A stretch of DNA of 64,000 bases from an uncultured Flavobacterium sp. Lineage in GTDB: Bacteria > Bacteroidota > Bacteroidia > Flavobacteriales > Flavobacteriaceae. The position numbers and the translations under genes are program-made. A model generated the notes under the pieces. That model was given only the letters and a program-made list of their open reading frames with translations, had not been told where the DNA came from and did no database searches. This document shows positions 50,389-58,602 of the stretch, one piece after another (position 1 is the stretch's first letter; each line of letters begins with the position of its first letter). Where the stretch lies: the NCBI RefSeq assembly GCF_963422545.1, contig NZ_OY730246.1, positions 1 to 64,000 on the forward strand, read 5' to 3'.

Positions 50389-51636
50389 ATGAATTCAACA
50401 TATAATATAAACACAAACCCCTTTGCGAACTTCGCGAATCTTCCTTTGCGAACTTTGCGGTTAATCACGTTCCTATTGGTTAGCACAATTTCGCAAGCAC
50501 AAGAAAAAATCAGTCTTGAGAAAGCTATAGAACTTGCCAAATCAAACAATATCGACTTAAAAATTGCCGATAAAGAAATAGAAAAACAAACCGTTTTAAA
50601 AAAGACTGCATTTCAGCCGGATCCGCTTCAGGTGCAATATCAGGGAGGACAATTTAACAGCGCCGATTTCGATCACAATGTTTCGGTTCAGCAGTTTTTC
50701 CCAATAGGGAACATTACTAAAGCTAATAGACAATTGCAGGAAGAACTGGTAAAACTGGCCGAAAAACGAAAAGCTTTATCATCTTACGAAATAGAAAAAG
50801 CGGTAACATTGGCTTATTATCAGTATTTGTATGGCGTTTCGATTCAGAAATTGAACTCGGAATTAAATGATATTTATACCAAATTCCTAAAGAATGCAGA
50901 ACTTCGTTTTAAAACGGGAGAAAGTGGAGATATTGAAGTTATTAGCGCTAAAGCGAAAGTAAAAGAGATTGAAACCCAAAAGGCGCAATTAGAATATGAT
51001 TTGGCGATTTACCAAAAGCAATTGCAATTTTTTATTCAGACAGATGAAAACATTGTTCCTGACGATAAAACTTCATTACAATATTCAATTTTGAAGGAAG
51101 AAGGAAATTCAAAAGCAGAAGGTTTAATAACTGATTTTTACCAACAGCAGATTTCAGTTTATCAAAAAGAAACCAATACCTATAAAGCAATGCGAACGCC
51201 TAAATTAGGATTGGGATATTTTGCACAAACGATCAATACGGAATCTTTATTTCAGGGTTTTACGGCCGGATTGCAAATTCCGTTGTTTGGTGGCGTAAAT
51301 TCGGCGAAAGCCAAAGCTTCTGAGATCAGTATTTCGCAATCGCAATTAGCTTTAGATAAAAACAAATTAGCACTGAATCTGCAAAAACAAGAATTGCAAA
51401 ATAACTTCGCGAAACAGCAAAAAGCATTAAACTATTATCAGAAAGAAGGTTTGCAATATGCAGATCAGATTATTAATACGGCGCAAAAAAGTTATGCCAA
51501 TGGCGATATGAGTTATTGGTCGTATATCAGTTTTTTAAATCAGGCAATTGATATTAAAAAGCAATATACTGAGGCGACTCATAATTATAATCAAAGTGCA
51601 ATCGAACTTCAATTTCCAACCATCAAAAACAATTAA
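50389..51636 (+). CDS. czcC: CzcC/TolC-family outer-membrane efflux protein
   Basis: 415 residues. Signal peptide region about 1-38 (RTLRLITFLLVSTISQAQ), then the TolC-like alpha-barrel halves with long helices (SLEKAIELAKSNNIDLKIADKEI; YEIEKAVTLAYYQYLYGVSIQKLNSELNDIY; second half from about 225). It forms the outer-membrane duct for CzcA/CzcB. The first 60 coding bases before the hydrophobic core (50389-50463) contain CTTTGCGAACTTCGCGAA and TTGCGAACTTTGCGGTTAA, repeat-type words also found in czcB, so the N-region of the signal peptide looks repeat-derived. Stop is 1 bp before czcB. Confidence 0.9.
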   Translation: MNSTYNINTNPFANFANLPLRTLRLITFLLVSTISQAQEKISLEKAIELAKSNNIDLKIADKEIEKQTVLKKTAFQPDPLQVQYQGGQFNSADFDHNVSVQQFFPIGNITKANRQLQEELVKLAEKRKALSSYEIEKAVTLAYYQYLYGVSIQKLNSELNDIYTKFLKNAELRFKTGESGDIEVISAKAKVKEIETQKAQLEYDLAIYQKQLQFFIQTDENIVPDDKTSLQYSILKEEGNSKAEGLITDFYQQQISVYQKETNTYKAMRTPKLGLGYFAQTINTESLFQGFTAGLQIPLFGGVNSAKAKASEISISQSQLALDKNKLALNLQKQELQNNFAKQQKALNYYQKEGLQYADQIINTAQKSYANGDMSYWSYISFLNQAIDIKKQYTEATHNYNQSAIELQFPTIKNN

Positions 51637-51637
51637 A

Positions 51638-52891
51638 ATGAAAAATATAGTTAAAAACTTAACCGCAAAGTTCGCAATCCCGATGGCTGTCGGGACGCAA
51701 AGAAAATTAGCTTATTGCTTATTGCTTATTGCCTGTAGCGGAATATTAACTTCCTGCAATGAAAAGAAAGCTGAAGAAGCTCCTGAAGAAGAAAAAGCGC
51801 AAACTGAAGTAGCCTTAAATGAATCTCAATATAAAACGGTGGGAATCGAAACGGGAGTTGTAGAAAGCAGAAATCTCAACAAAGTCATAAAAGCCAATGG
51901 TTACACGACAGTTCCGCCGCAAAATTCTGCCGAAGTTTCGACTTTGATAGGAGGAACAGTAAAAGATATTTTTGTTTTGGAAGGCACTTATGTTAATAAA
52001 GGAAAAGTTCTGGCAACGATTCAAAATCTGGAGGTAATCGAAATGCAAGAAGATTATCATTCGGCAACAGCCAATATTGAATATTTGCAATTAGAATACA
52101 ATCGTCAGAAGACTTTGAGCGATGAAAATGTAAACCCGAGAAAAGTTTTTCAGGAAGTAAAAGCAAAATTAACGGCAGAACGAGCCAGGGCACAAGCAGC
52201 AAAAAATAAGTTAGAAGCATTGCATGTCAGTACAAAAGGCAGCACATCATTAGTACCTATTGTAGCGCCAATAAGTGGTTATGTAGGTAATATAAAAATT
52301 GCAAAAGGGGCTTATGCACAAACCGGAGTTGTGTTGTTTGAAGTGGTAGATAACAGCCAGATGCATTTAGATTTGAATGTTTATGAGAAAGATTTAGGCT
52401 CAATTTCGGTGGGACAAGTAATTGATTTTGTGCTTACGAATCAGTCAAACAAATCGATAAAAGGAAAAATCTTCGGAATCAATAAATCTTTTTCTAACGA
52501 AAGTAAAACAGTTGCGGTTCACGCCAAAATTGAATCGGAAGATGCAAAAGGACTCATTCCGGGAATGTATGTTTCTGCAAACATCAACATTACCAATACT
52601 ACGGTTCCGGCTTTGCCAAAAGATGCTGTTGTTCGAAATGCCGATAAGTTTTTTGTATTTGTTCAGGAAGATGGACATGCAGAAAAACACGAAGAAAAGA
52701 AAGAGGAAAAAGGAACAGCTCATGAAAAGGAAATTCATTTTAAAGCCATTGAAGTGATTCCGGGAACAACAGATTTAGGTTTTACCGAAGTTAAGTTTAT
52801 TGATAAAATTTATCCTGATGTTAAAGTTGTAACTAAAGGTGCTTTTTATTTGATATCGGCGTTGAAAGGCGGCGGAGAGCATGAGCATTGA
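51638..52891 (+). CDS. czcB: CzcB-type periplasmic adaptor, lipoprotein
   Basis: 417 residues from ATG 51638. Lipoprotein signal: hydrophobic LAYCLLLIACSGI, then LTSC with the lipid-anchored cysteine. The HlyD/RND adaptor domains follow: a barrel-sandwich/lipoyl part (NSAEVSTLIGGTVKDIFVLEGTYVNKGKVLA), a coiled hairpin, beta-barrel and membrane-proximal domains. A His/Lys/Glu-rich stretch (about 345-370, EDGHAEKHEEKKEEK) and a GGGEHEH end may bind metal. Residues 8-20 (TAKFAIPMAVGTQRK span) are encoded by repeat sequence including the palindrome CCCGATGGCTGTCGGG. Links CzcA to CzcC. Confidence 0.92.
   Translation: MKNIVKNLTAKFAIPMAVGTQRKLAYCLLLIACSGILTSCNEKKAEEAPEEEKAQTEVALNESQYKTVGIETGVVESRNLNKVIKANGYTTVPPQNSAEVSTLIGGTVKDIFVLEGTYVNKGKVLATIQNLEVIEMQEDYHSATANIEYLQLEYNRQKTLSDENVNPRKVFQEVKAKLTAERARAQAAKNKLEALHVSTKGSTSLVPIVAPISGYVGNIKIAKGAYAQTGVVLFEVVDNSQMHLDLNVYEKDLGSISVGQVIDFVLTNQSNKSIKGKIFGINKSFSNESKTVAVHAKIESEDAKGLIPGMYVSANINITNTTVPALPKDAVVRNADKFFVFVQEDGHAEKHEEKKEEKGTAHEKEIHFKAIEVIPGTTDLGFTEVKFIDKIYPDVKVVTKGAFYLISALKGGGEHEH
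51659..51702 (+). repeat. Repeat inside the czcB signal peptide
   Basis: TTAACCGCAAAGTTCGCAA (51659-51677) is the exact reverse complement of czcC 50446-50464. CCCGATGGCTGTCGGG (51679-51694) is a two-base variant of the intergenic palindrome at 17234-17249. ACGCAAAG (51695-51702) also occurs in the czcA tail. Confidence 0.7.
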
Positions 52892-53272
52892 TTTTTTTTA
52901 AGAGGCTAAGTTGCTAAGATACTGAGGCTCTAAGTTTTTTTTAGCTCGATAATTAATTGAATAGCCCCTAGCTTTAGCTAGGGGTAATGAATAAAGGGAG
53001 TAAAAAGGCTTTAGCCAAAAATGTAGATTTCGGCTAAAGCCTTTCAAATTGATTTGATGAAATCTCCAGCTAAAGCTGGAGGCAATTCAGTTATAGTTTT
53101 GAAATCAGAAGAAACTTAAAAAACTTTGCTCCCTAAGCCTCGGGCTTGCGACTTTGTGAGATTAAAACAAGTTTTACTTACAGAAAATTGGCATAAAATG
53201 ATTAAATTTAGAATCTATTTAGACAAAGTTTGAACTTGCAACTTCAAACAAATAAAACTTGACACTTATTTT
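52892..53272. repeat. Three REP-like palindromes (GCTTTAGC core) between czcB and the P-type ATPase
   Basis: 381 bp without a gene. CCCCTAGCTTTAGCTAGGGG (52965-52984, 9-bp arms), AAAGGCTTTAGCC / GGCTAAAGCCTTT (53004-53016 and 53032-53044, 13-bp arms), and CTCCAGCTAAAGCTGGAG (53064-53081, 8-bp arms) share the core GCTTTAGC / GCTAAAGC. They may end or stabilise the czc transcript. The region from 53100 to 53272 is the upstream of the ATPase; I see no clean promoter box in it. Confidence 0.75.
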
Positions 53273-55273
53273 ATGGAACATACACATATAAAAGAAAAAA
53301 TAATAAAAAAGAAAACCAAACAATCCAGTTGCTGTTGCTCACACGATGAGCCCGTACACAATGATAATGACGGACATGATCACGGACACGACCATGAACA
53401 TAATGCTGGTGGCGGTTTGTTTACAATGTTTTTGCCAGCTATAATCTCATTTATTTTATTGCTTATTGGGATTGGATTCGATAATTATTTTCCGCAAACC
53501 TGGTTTTCAGGTTACGTTAGAATTGTTTGGTACGTTATTGCTTATTTGCCGGTTGGACTTCCGGTTCTCAAAGAAGCTTACGAAAGCATTATAAAAGGCG
53601 ATATTTATTCCGAATTTTTCCTGATGTGCATTGCTACAATCGGTGCGTTTGCTATTGGTCAATATCCTGAGGGAGTTGCTGTAATGTTGTTTTATACTAT
53701 TGGAGAAAACTTTCAAGGATTGGCGGTTAGCAGGGCAAAATCAAACATTAAAAGCTTATTAGATCAAAGACCAGATGAGGTTAATATTATAGAAAATAAT
53801 GTTGTTACAAAAATTAAAGCCGCTGACGCCAAAATAGGATCGATTATTCAGCTTAAAGCAGGAGAAAAACTAGGTTTAGACGGCGAATTATTGTCAGATA
53901 CTGCTTCGTTTAATACTGCAGCACTTACAGGAGAAAGTAAACCTGATACTAAAGTAAAAGGTGACGTTGTTTTGGCGGGAATGATTAATAGCAACACAAT
54001 TGCATTAGTAAAAGTTACGACGGCATACAATGACAGTAAGCTTTCTAAGATCCTGGAAATGGTACAAAATGCCACAACTAAAAAAGCTCCGGCGGAATTG
54101 TTTATTCGAAAATTTGCCAAAATTTATACTCCAATTGTAGTTTATCTGGCGATTGCGATTTGCTTGCTGCCAATGCTTTTTGTTGATAATTATGTATTTA
54201 GCGATTGGTTGTACAGAGCTTTGGTTTTCCTTGTAATTTCATGTCCTTGTGCTTTGGTGATTAGTATTCCGCTTGGATATTTTGGCGGAATTGGCGCTGC
54301 GAGTAAAAACGGAATTCTGTTTAAAGGAAGTAATTTTTTGGACAGTATTTCCACCATTCAGAATGTTGTTATGGATAAAACCGGAACAATGACCGAAGGT
54401 GTTTTTAAAGTTCAGGAAGTGATTATTCAAGACAATTTTGATAAAGAAGAAATTCTGAAACTGGTAAATGCGCTCGAAAGTCAAAGTACACATCCGGTGG
54501 CAACAGCGATTCACAATCATGTGGGACCAATTGATGCTTTGATAAAACTGAAAAACGTAGAAGAAATCTCAGGACATGGATTAAAAGCTGAAATTAACGG
54601 AAAAGAATTGCATGTAGGGAATTTCAAACTAATGGATAAATTCAATATTGCTTATGATGTTGATCCAAATGCGGTTGTGTACACCACAATTGCCATTGCT
54701 TATGATAAAAAATTTGCAGGATATCTGACTATTGCCGACGAAATTAAAGCTGATGCTCAGGAAACGGTAAATAAACTAAAAGCATTAAATGTTAAAGTAA
54801 CGATGTTAAGCGGCGATAAAACCAATGTAGTACAATTTGTTGCCAATAAACTAGGAATTTCAAAAGCTTTTGGAGATTTATTGCCAGAAGATAAAGTTAA
54901 TAAGATAAACGAGATTAAAGCCAAAAATGAAACCGTTGCTTTTGTTGGCGATGGTGTAAATGATGCTCCGGTTATAGCTTTAAGTACTGTTGGGATTGCG
55001 ATGGGAGGTTTAGGAAGTGACGCCACGATAGAAACTGCTGATATTGTAATTCAGGACGATAAACCGGGTAAAATACCAATGGCGATAAACATTGGTAAAC
55101 AAACTAAAAAAATTGTCTGGCAGAATATCACAATGGCTTTTGTTGTAAAAGCTTTTGTATTGATTCTTGGTGCGGGCGGACTCGCAACAATGTGGGAAGC
55201 AGTTTTTGCCGATGTTGGAGTAGCATTGTTAGCGATACTAAACGCGGTAAGGATTCAGAAAATGAAGTTTTAA
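53273..55273 (+). CDS. Heavy-metal P1B-type ATPase (Zn/Cd exporter-like)
   Basis: 666 residues. The N-terminus has no HMA domain but a Cys/His-rich stretch (SSCCCSHDEPVHNDNDGHDHGHDHEH, about 18-43) likely to bind metal. Membrane helices follow, with the ion-site motif S-C-P-C (Cys324-Pro-Cys326), the phospho-acceptor Asp368 in DKTGTMTEG, TGES in the actuator domain, the HP motif in STHPVATAI, and GDGVNDAPV. The CPC plus histidine-rich N-terminus fits a ZntA/CadA-type divalent-cation exporter. It follows the czc operon and probably completes the same resistance module (cytoplasm to periplasm, then out by CzcCBA). A strong terminator follows. Confidence 0.92.
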   Translation: MEHTHIKEKIIKKKTKQSSCCCSHDEPVHNDNDGHDHGHDHEHNAGGGLFTMFLPAIISFILLLIGIGFDNYFPQTWFSGYVRIVWYVIAYLPVGLPVLKEAYESIIKGDIYSEFFLMCIATIGAFAIGQYPEGVAVMLFYTIGENFQGLAVSRAKSNIKSLLDQRPDEVNIIENNVVTKIKAADAKIGSIIQLKAGEKLGLDGELLSDTASFNTAALTGESKPDTKVKGDVVLAGMINSNTIALVKVTTAYNDSKLSKILEMVQNATTKKAPAELFIRKFAKIYTPIVVYLAIAICLLPMLFVDNYVFSDWLYRALVFLVISCPCALVISIPLGYFGGIGAASKNGILFKGSNFLDSISTIQNVVMDKTGTMTEGVFKVQEVIIQDNFDKEEILKLVNALESQSTHPVATAIHNHVGPIDALIKLKNVEEISGHGLKAEINGKELHVGNFKLMDKFNIAYDVDPNAVVYTTIAIAYDKKFAGYLTIADEIKADAQETVNKLKALNVKVTMLSGDKTNVVQFVANKLGISKAFGDLLPEDKVNKINEIKAKNETVAFVGDGVNDAPVIALSTVGIAMGGLGSDATIETADIVIQDDKPGKIPMAINIGKQTKKIVWQNITMAFVVKAFVLILGAGGLATMWEAVFADVGVALLAILNAVRIQKMKF

Positions 55274-55287
55274 TTTCAATACATAAA

Positions 55288-55328
55288 AAAAAAGCCGTTT
55301 CAGAACTAAAATTTGAAACGGCTTTTTT
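55288..55328. terminator. Terminator after the P-type ATPase
   Basis: AAAAAAGCCGTTTCA (55288-55302) and TGAAACGGCTTTTTT (55314-55328) form a perfect 15-bp stem with an 11-nt loop. It sits between convergent genes. Confidence 0.9.
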
Positions 55329-55393
55329 ACTCTTCTTAATTCAAAAATCAGTCTTGAAAATGTTTCAATTTTTAGAAGTAATGAAAGTGTATT

Positions 55394-56044
55394 TTAATTA
55401 TTGTCTGGAATAACAACAGAGGTATAAAGACTATAAATTTTCCATCCTAAAGACTGATAAAATAATTTACCTTCTTCAGTTGCAACTAAAAAATTATTGT
55501 GAATGCCATTTGCTAACGCAATCTTTTCAAGTTCTTTCATCAGGAAAGAAGCAAGACCCATTCTTTTATGATGAGGTTCAGTTGAAATTCTATCGTAAAT
55601 TGCTAAGTCATCAACAAGAACAATACGTCCTGTTGAGGCTAATTGACCGTCTTTAGTAACAATTCGAACAAGAAAAGTAGAATTGTATTGCTCAAATTCT
55701 AAGGTATACTTATTATCTAAACTACGGTTTGGAATATTCATTTGATGAAAACAAGTCATCATATAACCCTGCGGCTGAACTATCCATTTTTTAGATACTC
55801 TGCTTTTTAATTCATCAGGAGAAGCGCAAACTTTTAAAAAAATCCCGGGTTGATTTATAGATTCTGATAATTCAACAAGATCATCATTAAGGTGCGTAAA
55901 AACATAACGTCTTTTTTGATTTTCGTAACCAACTTCGACCATAAGTCCTGATTTGTATTTTACAGGTAAAGGTAATTTTCTGGATAATGACCAAGCTGTA
56001 AGCCATTTCTCTACAGTACTAAAAGGAATATTTTTTTGAATCAT
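55394..56044 (-). CDS. GNAT family N-acetyltransferase
   Basis: 216 residues from the ATG at 56044 (the TTG at 56074 would add ten). The N-terminal half (SLSRKLPLPVKYKSGLMVEVG) looks like a degenerate second GNAT repeat. The C-terminal half has the acetyl-CoA loop HHKRMGLASFLMKELEKIAL (R-x-x-G-x-A) and the later EEGKLFYQSLGW. Substrate unknown. The alternative TTG start would overlap the upstream VOC gene by 8 bp. Both are on the minus strand downstream of the ars operon, beyond its terminator. Confidence 0.82.
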   Translation of the reverse strand: MIQKNIPFSTVEKWLTAWSLSRKLPLPVKYKSGLMVEVGYENQKRRYVFTHLNDDLVELSESINQPGIFLKVCASPDELKSRVSKKWIVQPQGYMMTCFHQMNIPNRSLDNKYTLEFEQYNSTFLVRIVTKDGQLASTGRIVLVDDLAIYDRISTEPHHKRMGLASFLMKELEKIALANGIHNNFLVATEEGKLFYQSLGWKIYSLYTSVVIPDNN

Positions 56045-56066
56045 TGAGTTTGAGAAGTTAGAAATA

Positions 56067-56720
56067 TTATTCAAAATTTAGTTCAATTTTAGTTCCCTTG
56101 TTTTCTATTCGAACTTTAATTTTATTGCTTTCAGATGGAGTTTGAGTCGGATACCAGTTTCGATTTGGTCTTACCAAAATCAGTAAACCTTCGTGATCTC
56201 CAATCGCAGCAAAAAGGTCGTTGTTGACATTTTCATTAAAGAACTCCAATCCATGTTTTGCTATCAGTTGTTTTCCTAATTCTAAAGAATTTTCGTTAAC
56301 AATCCCGATCTCACAAATATTCAAAATTGATTTAGAACTAAAAGCTTCGTTTTGAGCATTGTTGAGTTCGTGTCTGGCAATGAACTCGAGTAAATTTCCG
56401 TTGTTGTCAAAGAAATAAATCGCATGAGCATTCCAGTTTTCAAAATTAGTAATCACATTTTGATCTTTGAGTACAATTAAATCGACCTTATTTTTAGTCC
56501 ATTGAATTGCTTCGTCCAGTTTATTTTCGGGAATATTAAAAGCAAAATGATAAGCAGACTCAAACTGAGGATTTTCAATAAATTCTAAAATAGAATTTCC
56601 TGCCTGAATCGCGATTGATTTTGCATTATTTTCTATAATTGAAAGACCTAGTATATTTTGATAAAATGCGGCTGTTTTTTGCAGGTCTTTGGTCTGAATT
56701 TGAATGTGTTCCAGTTTCAT
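56067..56720 (-). CDS. VOC (glyoxalase/bleomycin-resistance) family protein
   Basis: 217 residues from ATG 56720 (MKLEHIQIQTKDLQKTAAFYQNILGLSI, a standard VOC opening). Two beta-alpha-beta-beta-beta modules are visible: the first ends with HAIYFFDNNGNLLEFIAR, the second begins ICEIGIVNENSLELGKQLIAKHGLEFF and ends GLLILVRPNRNWYPT. A metal centre of H/E residues (His in LEHIQIQ, Glu in LLEFI) is possible. Function unknown. The GNAT gene follows 22 bp downstream. The TTG start at 56747 is less likely than this ATG. Confidence 0.82.
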   Translation of the reverse strand: MKLEHIQIQTKDLQKTAAFYQNILGLSIIENNAKSIAIQAGNSILEFIENPQFESAYHFAFNIPENKLDEAIQWTKNKVDLIVLKDQNVITNFENWNAHAIYFFDNNGNLLEFIARHELNNAQNEAFSSKSILNICEIGIVNENSLELGKQLIAKHGLEFFNENVNNDLFAAIGDHEGLLILVRPNRNWYPTQTPSESNKIKVRIENKGTKIELNFE

Positions 56721-56887
56721 AATAGAGGTGTTTTTATAAAGATGCAAAGACTTCTTTTTGTTTCACACAAATTTAAAAAATATCAACAGTATTATGATTA
56801 ATTAGCGATTTTATACTTCAATAAACGAATAGGAAATTATTATGGAAAAGTAGTGTTTTCTTAGAGAAATTATCGCTTTAATAAACG

Positions 56888-56920
56888 AAAAAAGCCTACC
56901 TCAAACAAATGAAACAGGCT
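56888..56920 (-). terminator. Terminator of the ars operon
   Basis: On the minus strand, AGCCTGTTTCA pairs with TGAGGTAGGCT (11 pairs, three G-T wobbles) around a 6-nt loop, followed by six T. It lies 22 bp after the arsC stop. Confidence 0.75.
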
Positions 56921-56941
56921 AGAGGACAAGCTTAATTGCAA

Positions 56942-57352
56942 TTAAGAAATTTGCAATGAACTGCAATATTCTTTTATGATTTGTCTGACGCGTCTAAATT
57001 CTTCTAAAATTTCCTCTTCTGTTCCTGTTGCTTTAGCAGGATCCGGAAAATTCTCATGCAGTTTTTTAGCCTTTGTTGGAAAAAATGGGCATCGTTCTTT
57101 AGCATTGTCACAAACAGTAATTATAAGATCAAAATCAATGTTTTGATATTCATCAACATGATTTGAGGTGTGATTTGAAATATCAATTCCATCTTCCTTC
57201 ATAGTTGCAATCGCTCTTGGGTTTACTCCGTGCGTTTCGACTCCAGCGCTGTAAATTTCGGCTTTGTCATCAAAATAATGTCTTAAATAAGCTTCGGCGA
57301 TTTGACTTCTGCAGCTATTACCAGTGCAAAGTACCAGAATTTTCTTTTTCAT
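56942..57352 (-). CDS. arsC: Arsenate reductase, thioredoxin-coupled LMW-phosphatase type
   Basis: 136 residues from ATG 57352. The phosphatase loop LCTGNSCRSQ (C-x5-R) holds Cys9. Cys81 and Cys88 in ITVCDNAKERCPFFP correspond to the redox pair Cys82/Cys89 of the pI258 ArsC. It reduces arsenate to arsenite with thioredoxin. The frame upstream of the ATG has a poor N-terminus. It is the last gene of arsR-DUF6428-small ORF-arsC. No ArsB or Acr3 arsenite exporter is present downstream, which is unusual, so the exporter must lie elsewhere. Confidence 0.93.
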   Translation of the reverse strand: MKKKILVLCTGNSCRSQIAEAYLRHYFDDKAEIYSAGVETHGVNPRAIATMKEDGIDISNHTSNHVDEYQNIDFDLIITVCDNAKERCPFFPTKAKKLHENFPDPAKATGTEEEILEEFRRVRQIIKEYCSSLQIS

Positions 57353-57356
57353 ATTT

Positions 57357-57479
57357 TTAAACGAATAACCAAATGATATTGATGATGCAAAACTTTGGAT
57401 CAAAGCCAAAAATAAGCTGCAATGCAATAACAGATGTTGTGATAATAATAGGTTTTTTATGTTTTATAATTTTTTCCAT
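57357..57479 (-). CDS. Small membrane protein of the ars operon (40 residues)
   Basis: MEKIIKHKKPIIITTSVIAL begins a 40-codon frame (57479-57357) with a basic N-terminus, one hydrophobic helix (about residues 11-25) and a C-terminal hydrophobic end (IINIIWLFV). It fits tightly between its neighbours: 5 bp after the DUF6428 stop and 4 bp before the arsC start, with ATG at 57477-57479. That packing, and the lack of any other use for this DNA, argue that it is a real gene. Function unknown; perhaps an anchor or transporter accessory. Confidence 0.65.
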   Translation of the reverse strand: MEKIIKHKKPIIITTSVIALQLIFGFDPKFCIINIIWLFV

Positions 57480-57484
57480 CCTGA

Positions 57485-57958
57485 TTAACAACAACCCGAA
57501 TTTGGTGAACAGGAATTTGCTGAGTCGGTATGAAGCTGGGTTAAGCTTATTTTCTGCTTTTGGGTTGGAACGCCGCATGCATCTTGTGCCAGACAAGCAG
57601 TAGTTTTACTTTTCAGAATAAAATTTTTACCATTAAACTCTAAATCATATCTGCCAATAGTTTCACTTTGATATTCGACTTCAATATTCTGGTCCTCAAT
57701 ATTTAGTTTTTCTTCAGAGAGATTAATGATGTGCAAAAGTTTAGCCGGTTTCAGGCGATGTTCGTAATCATTTGCATTCCAAAGCTGAAAGTTCACTGTT
57801 TTTTCATGACGAATTACACCGCCACAATCAATAAAATCTTTAGTAACCATTCCAATCTCCGTAACGTGGAAATGTTCAGGAACAAAAGTTCCATTTTCCA
57901 ACTGAAATTCTACGTTTTCAAGCGTCGGAAGTATGTTTTTAATGTCTGATAGTTTCAT
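57485..57958 (-). CDS. DUF6428 protein of the ars operon
   Basis: 157 residues from ATG 57958 (MKLSDIKNILPTL). The upstream in-frame TTG at 57985 would begin inside the operator and is rejected. Core features: FVPEHFHVTEIGMVTKDFIDCGG with paired histidines and a cysteine, IGRYDLEFNGKNFILKSKTTACLA, and a C-terminal Cys-rich tail NSCSPNSGCC. These thiol and histidine groups suggest metal(loid) handling. DUF6428 genes are typically found in Bacteroidota ars operons; the function is unknown. The same 23-bp operator as that of arsR lies 18 bp before its ATG. Confidence 0.78.
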   Translation of the reverse strand: MKLSDIKNILPTLENVEFQLENGTFVPEHFHVTEIGMVTKDFIDCGGVIRHEKTVNFQLWNANDYEHRLKPAKLLHIINLSEEKLNIEDQNIEVEYQSETIGRYDLEFNGKNFILKSKTTACLAQDACGVPTQKQKISLTQLHTDSANSCSPNSGCC

Positions 57959-57975
57959 TGTTTTTATTTTATAGT

Positions 57976-57998
57976 TATAATGCAATATTGCGATATAG
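57976..57998. promoter_or_regulatory. ArsR operator 2 (before the DUF6428 gene)
   Basis: 23 bp; 21 identical to the operator at 58356-58378. Core words GCAATATT and CGATATAG. It lies between the arsR stop and the DUF6428 ATG, so a second, internal ArsR-controlled promoter is likely. Confidence 0.7.
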
Positions 57999-58015
57999 GT
58001 AATTAAAAAAATGCC

Positions 58016-58342
58016 TTAGCAACATTTTTGATCTTTTGTGACAGCAATGATATTCGAAAAATAAGTTTTTAGAGTATCAAAAGTTTCTTCGTTGATACAA
58101 TAGCAAATTGCATTTCCCTCAATATTTCCTTTGATAAGTCCTGCGTTTTTAAGTTCTTTAAGGTGTTGAGAAACGGTAGGTTGCGCCAGCGGTAATTCAT
58201 TTACAATATCACCGCAAATACATTCGTTGACTTTCAAAAGATATTCAATAATAGCAATTCTTGCAGGATGTCCTAACGCTTTGGCAATAGTTGCTATTTG
58301 ATTTTGACTATCTGTGAAATGTTCTGTTTTAGTTGCTCCCAT
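58016..58342 (-). CDS. arsR: ArsR-family arsenite-responsive repressor
   Basis: 108 residues. Winged helix with LAQPTVSQHLKELKNAGLIKG as recognition helix. NECICGDIV corresponds to the E-L-C-V-C-D-L arsenic-binding loop, and further cysteines occur in ICYC and the terminal KCC, so a trivalent As/Sb site is likely. First gene of the ars operon, autoregulated through the operator at 58356-58378. Clearly separate from the ArsR protein of the Old Yellow Enzyme operon, which has a single cysteine. Confidence 0.93.
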   Translation of the reverse strand: MGATKTEHFTDSQNQIATIAKALGHPARIAIIEYLLKVNECICGDIVNELPLAQPTVSQHLKELKNAGLIKGNIEGNAICYCINEETFDTLKTYFSNIIAVTKDQKCC

Positions 58343-58355
58343 TGTATTGTATTTT

Positions 58356-58378
58356 TATATTGCAATATTACGATATAG
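58356..58378. promoter_or_regulatory. ArsR operator 1 (before arsR)
   Basis: Contains the palindrome ATATTGCAATAT and the half-site CGATATAG. 21/23 identical to operator 2. It lies 14 bp upstream of the arsR ATG. Confidence 0.75.
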
Positions 58379-58602
58379 TTTTTAAACGGGAAAGTATATT
58401 GACCTTTTTTTTGATGTAATAAAAAAAGCTTATAAGTGACGCAGGTTAGTTAAGTGTAATACAGAGTTTTTACAGAAACTTATATCACTTATATGGTAAA
58501 AAAATCCTCAATAATTAAAAATTTTCTTTTTAACTATTGGTAAATTAATTTTAATTTGTATCATTGTAGTATAGAATAGTATAATAATAAAAAATTTATG
58601 TA

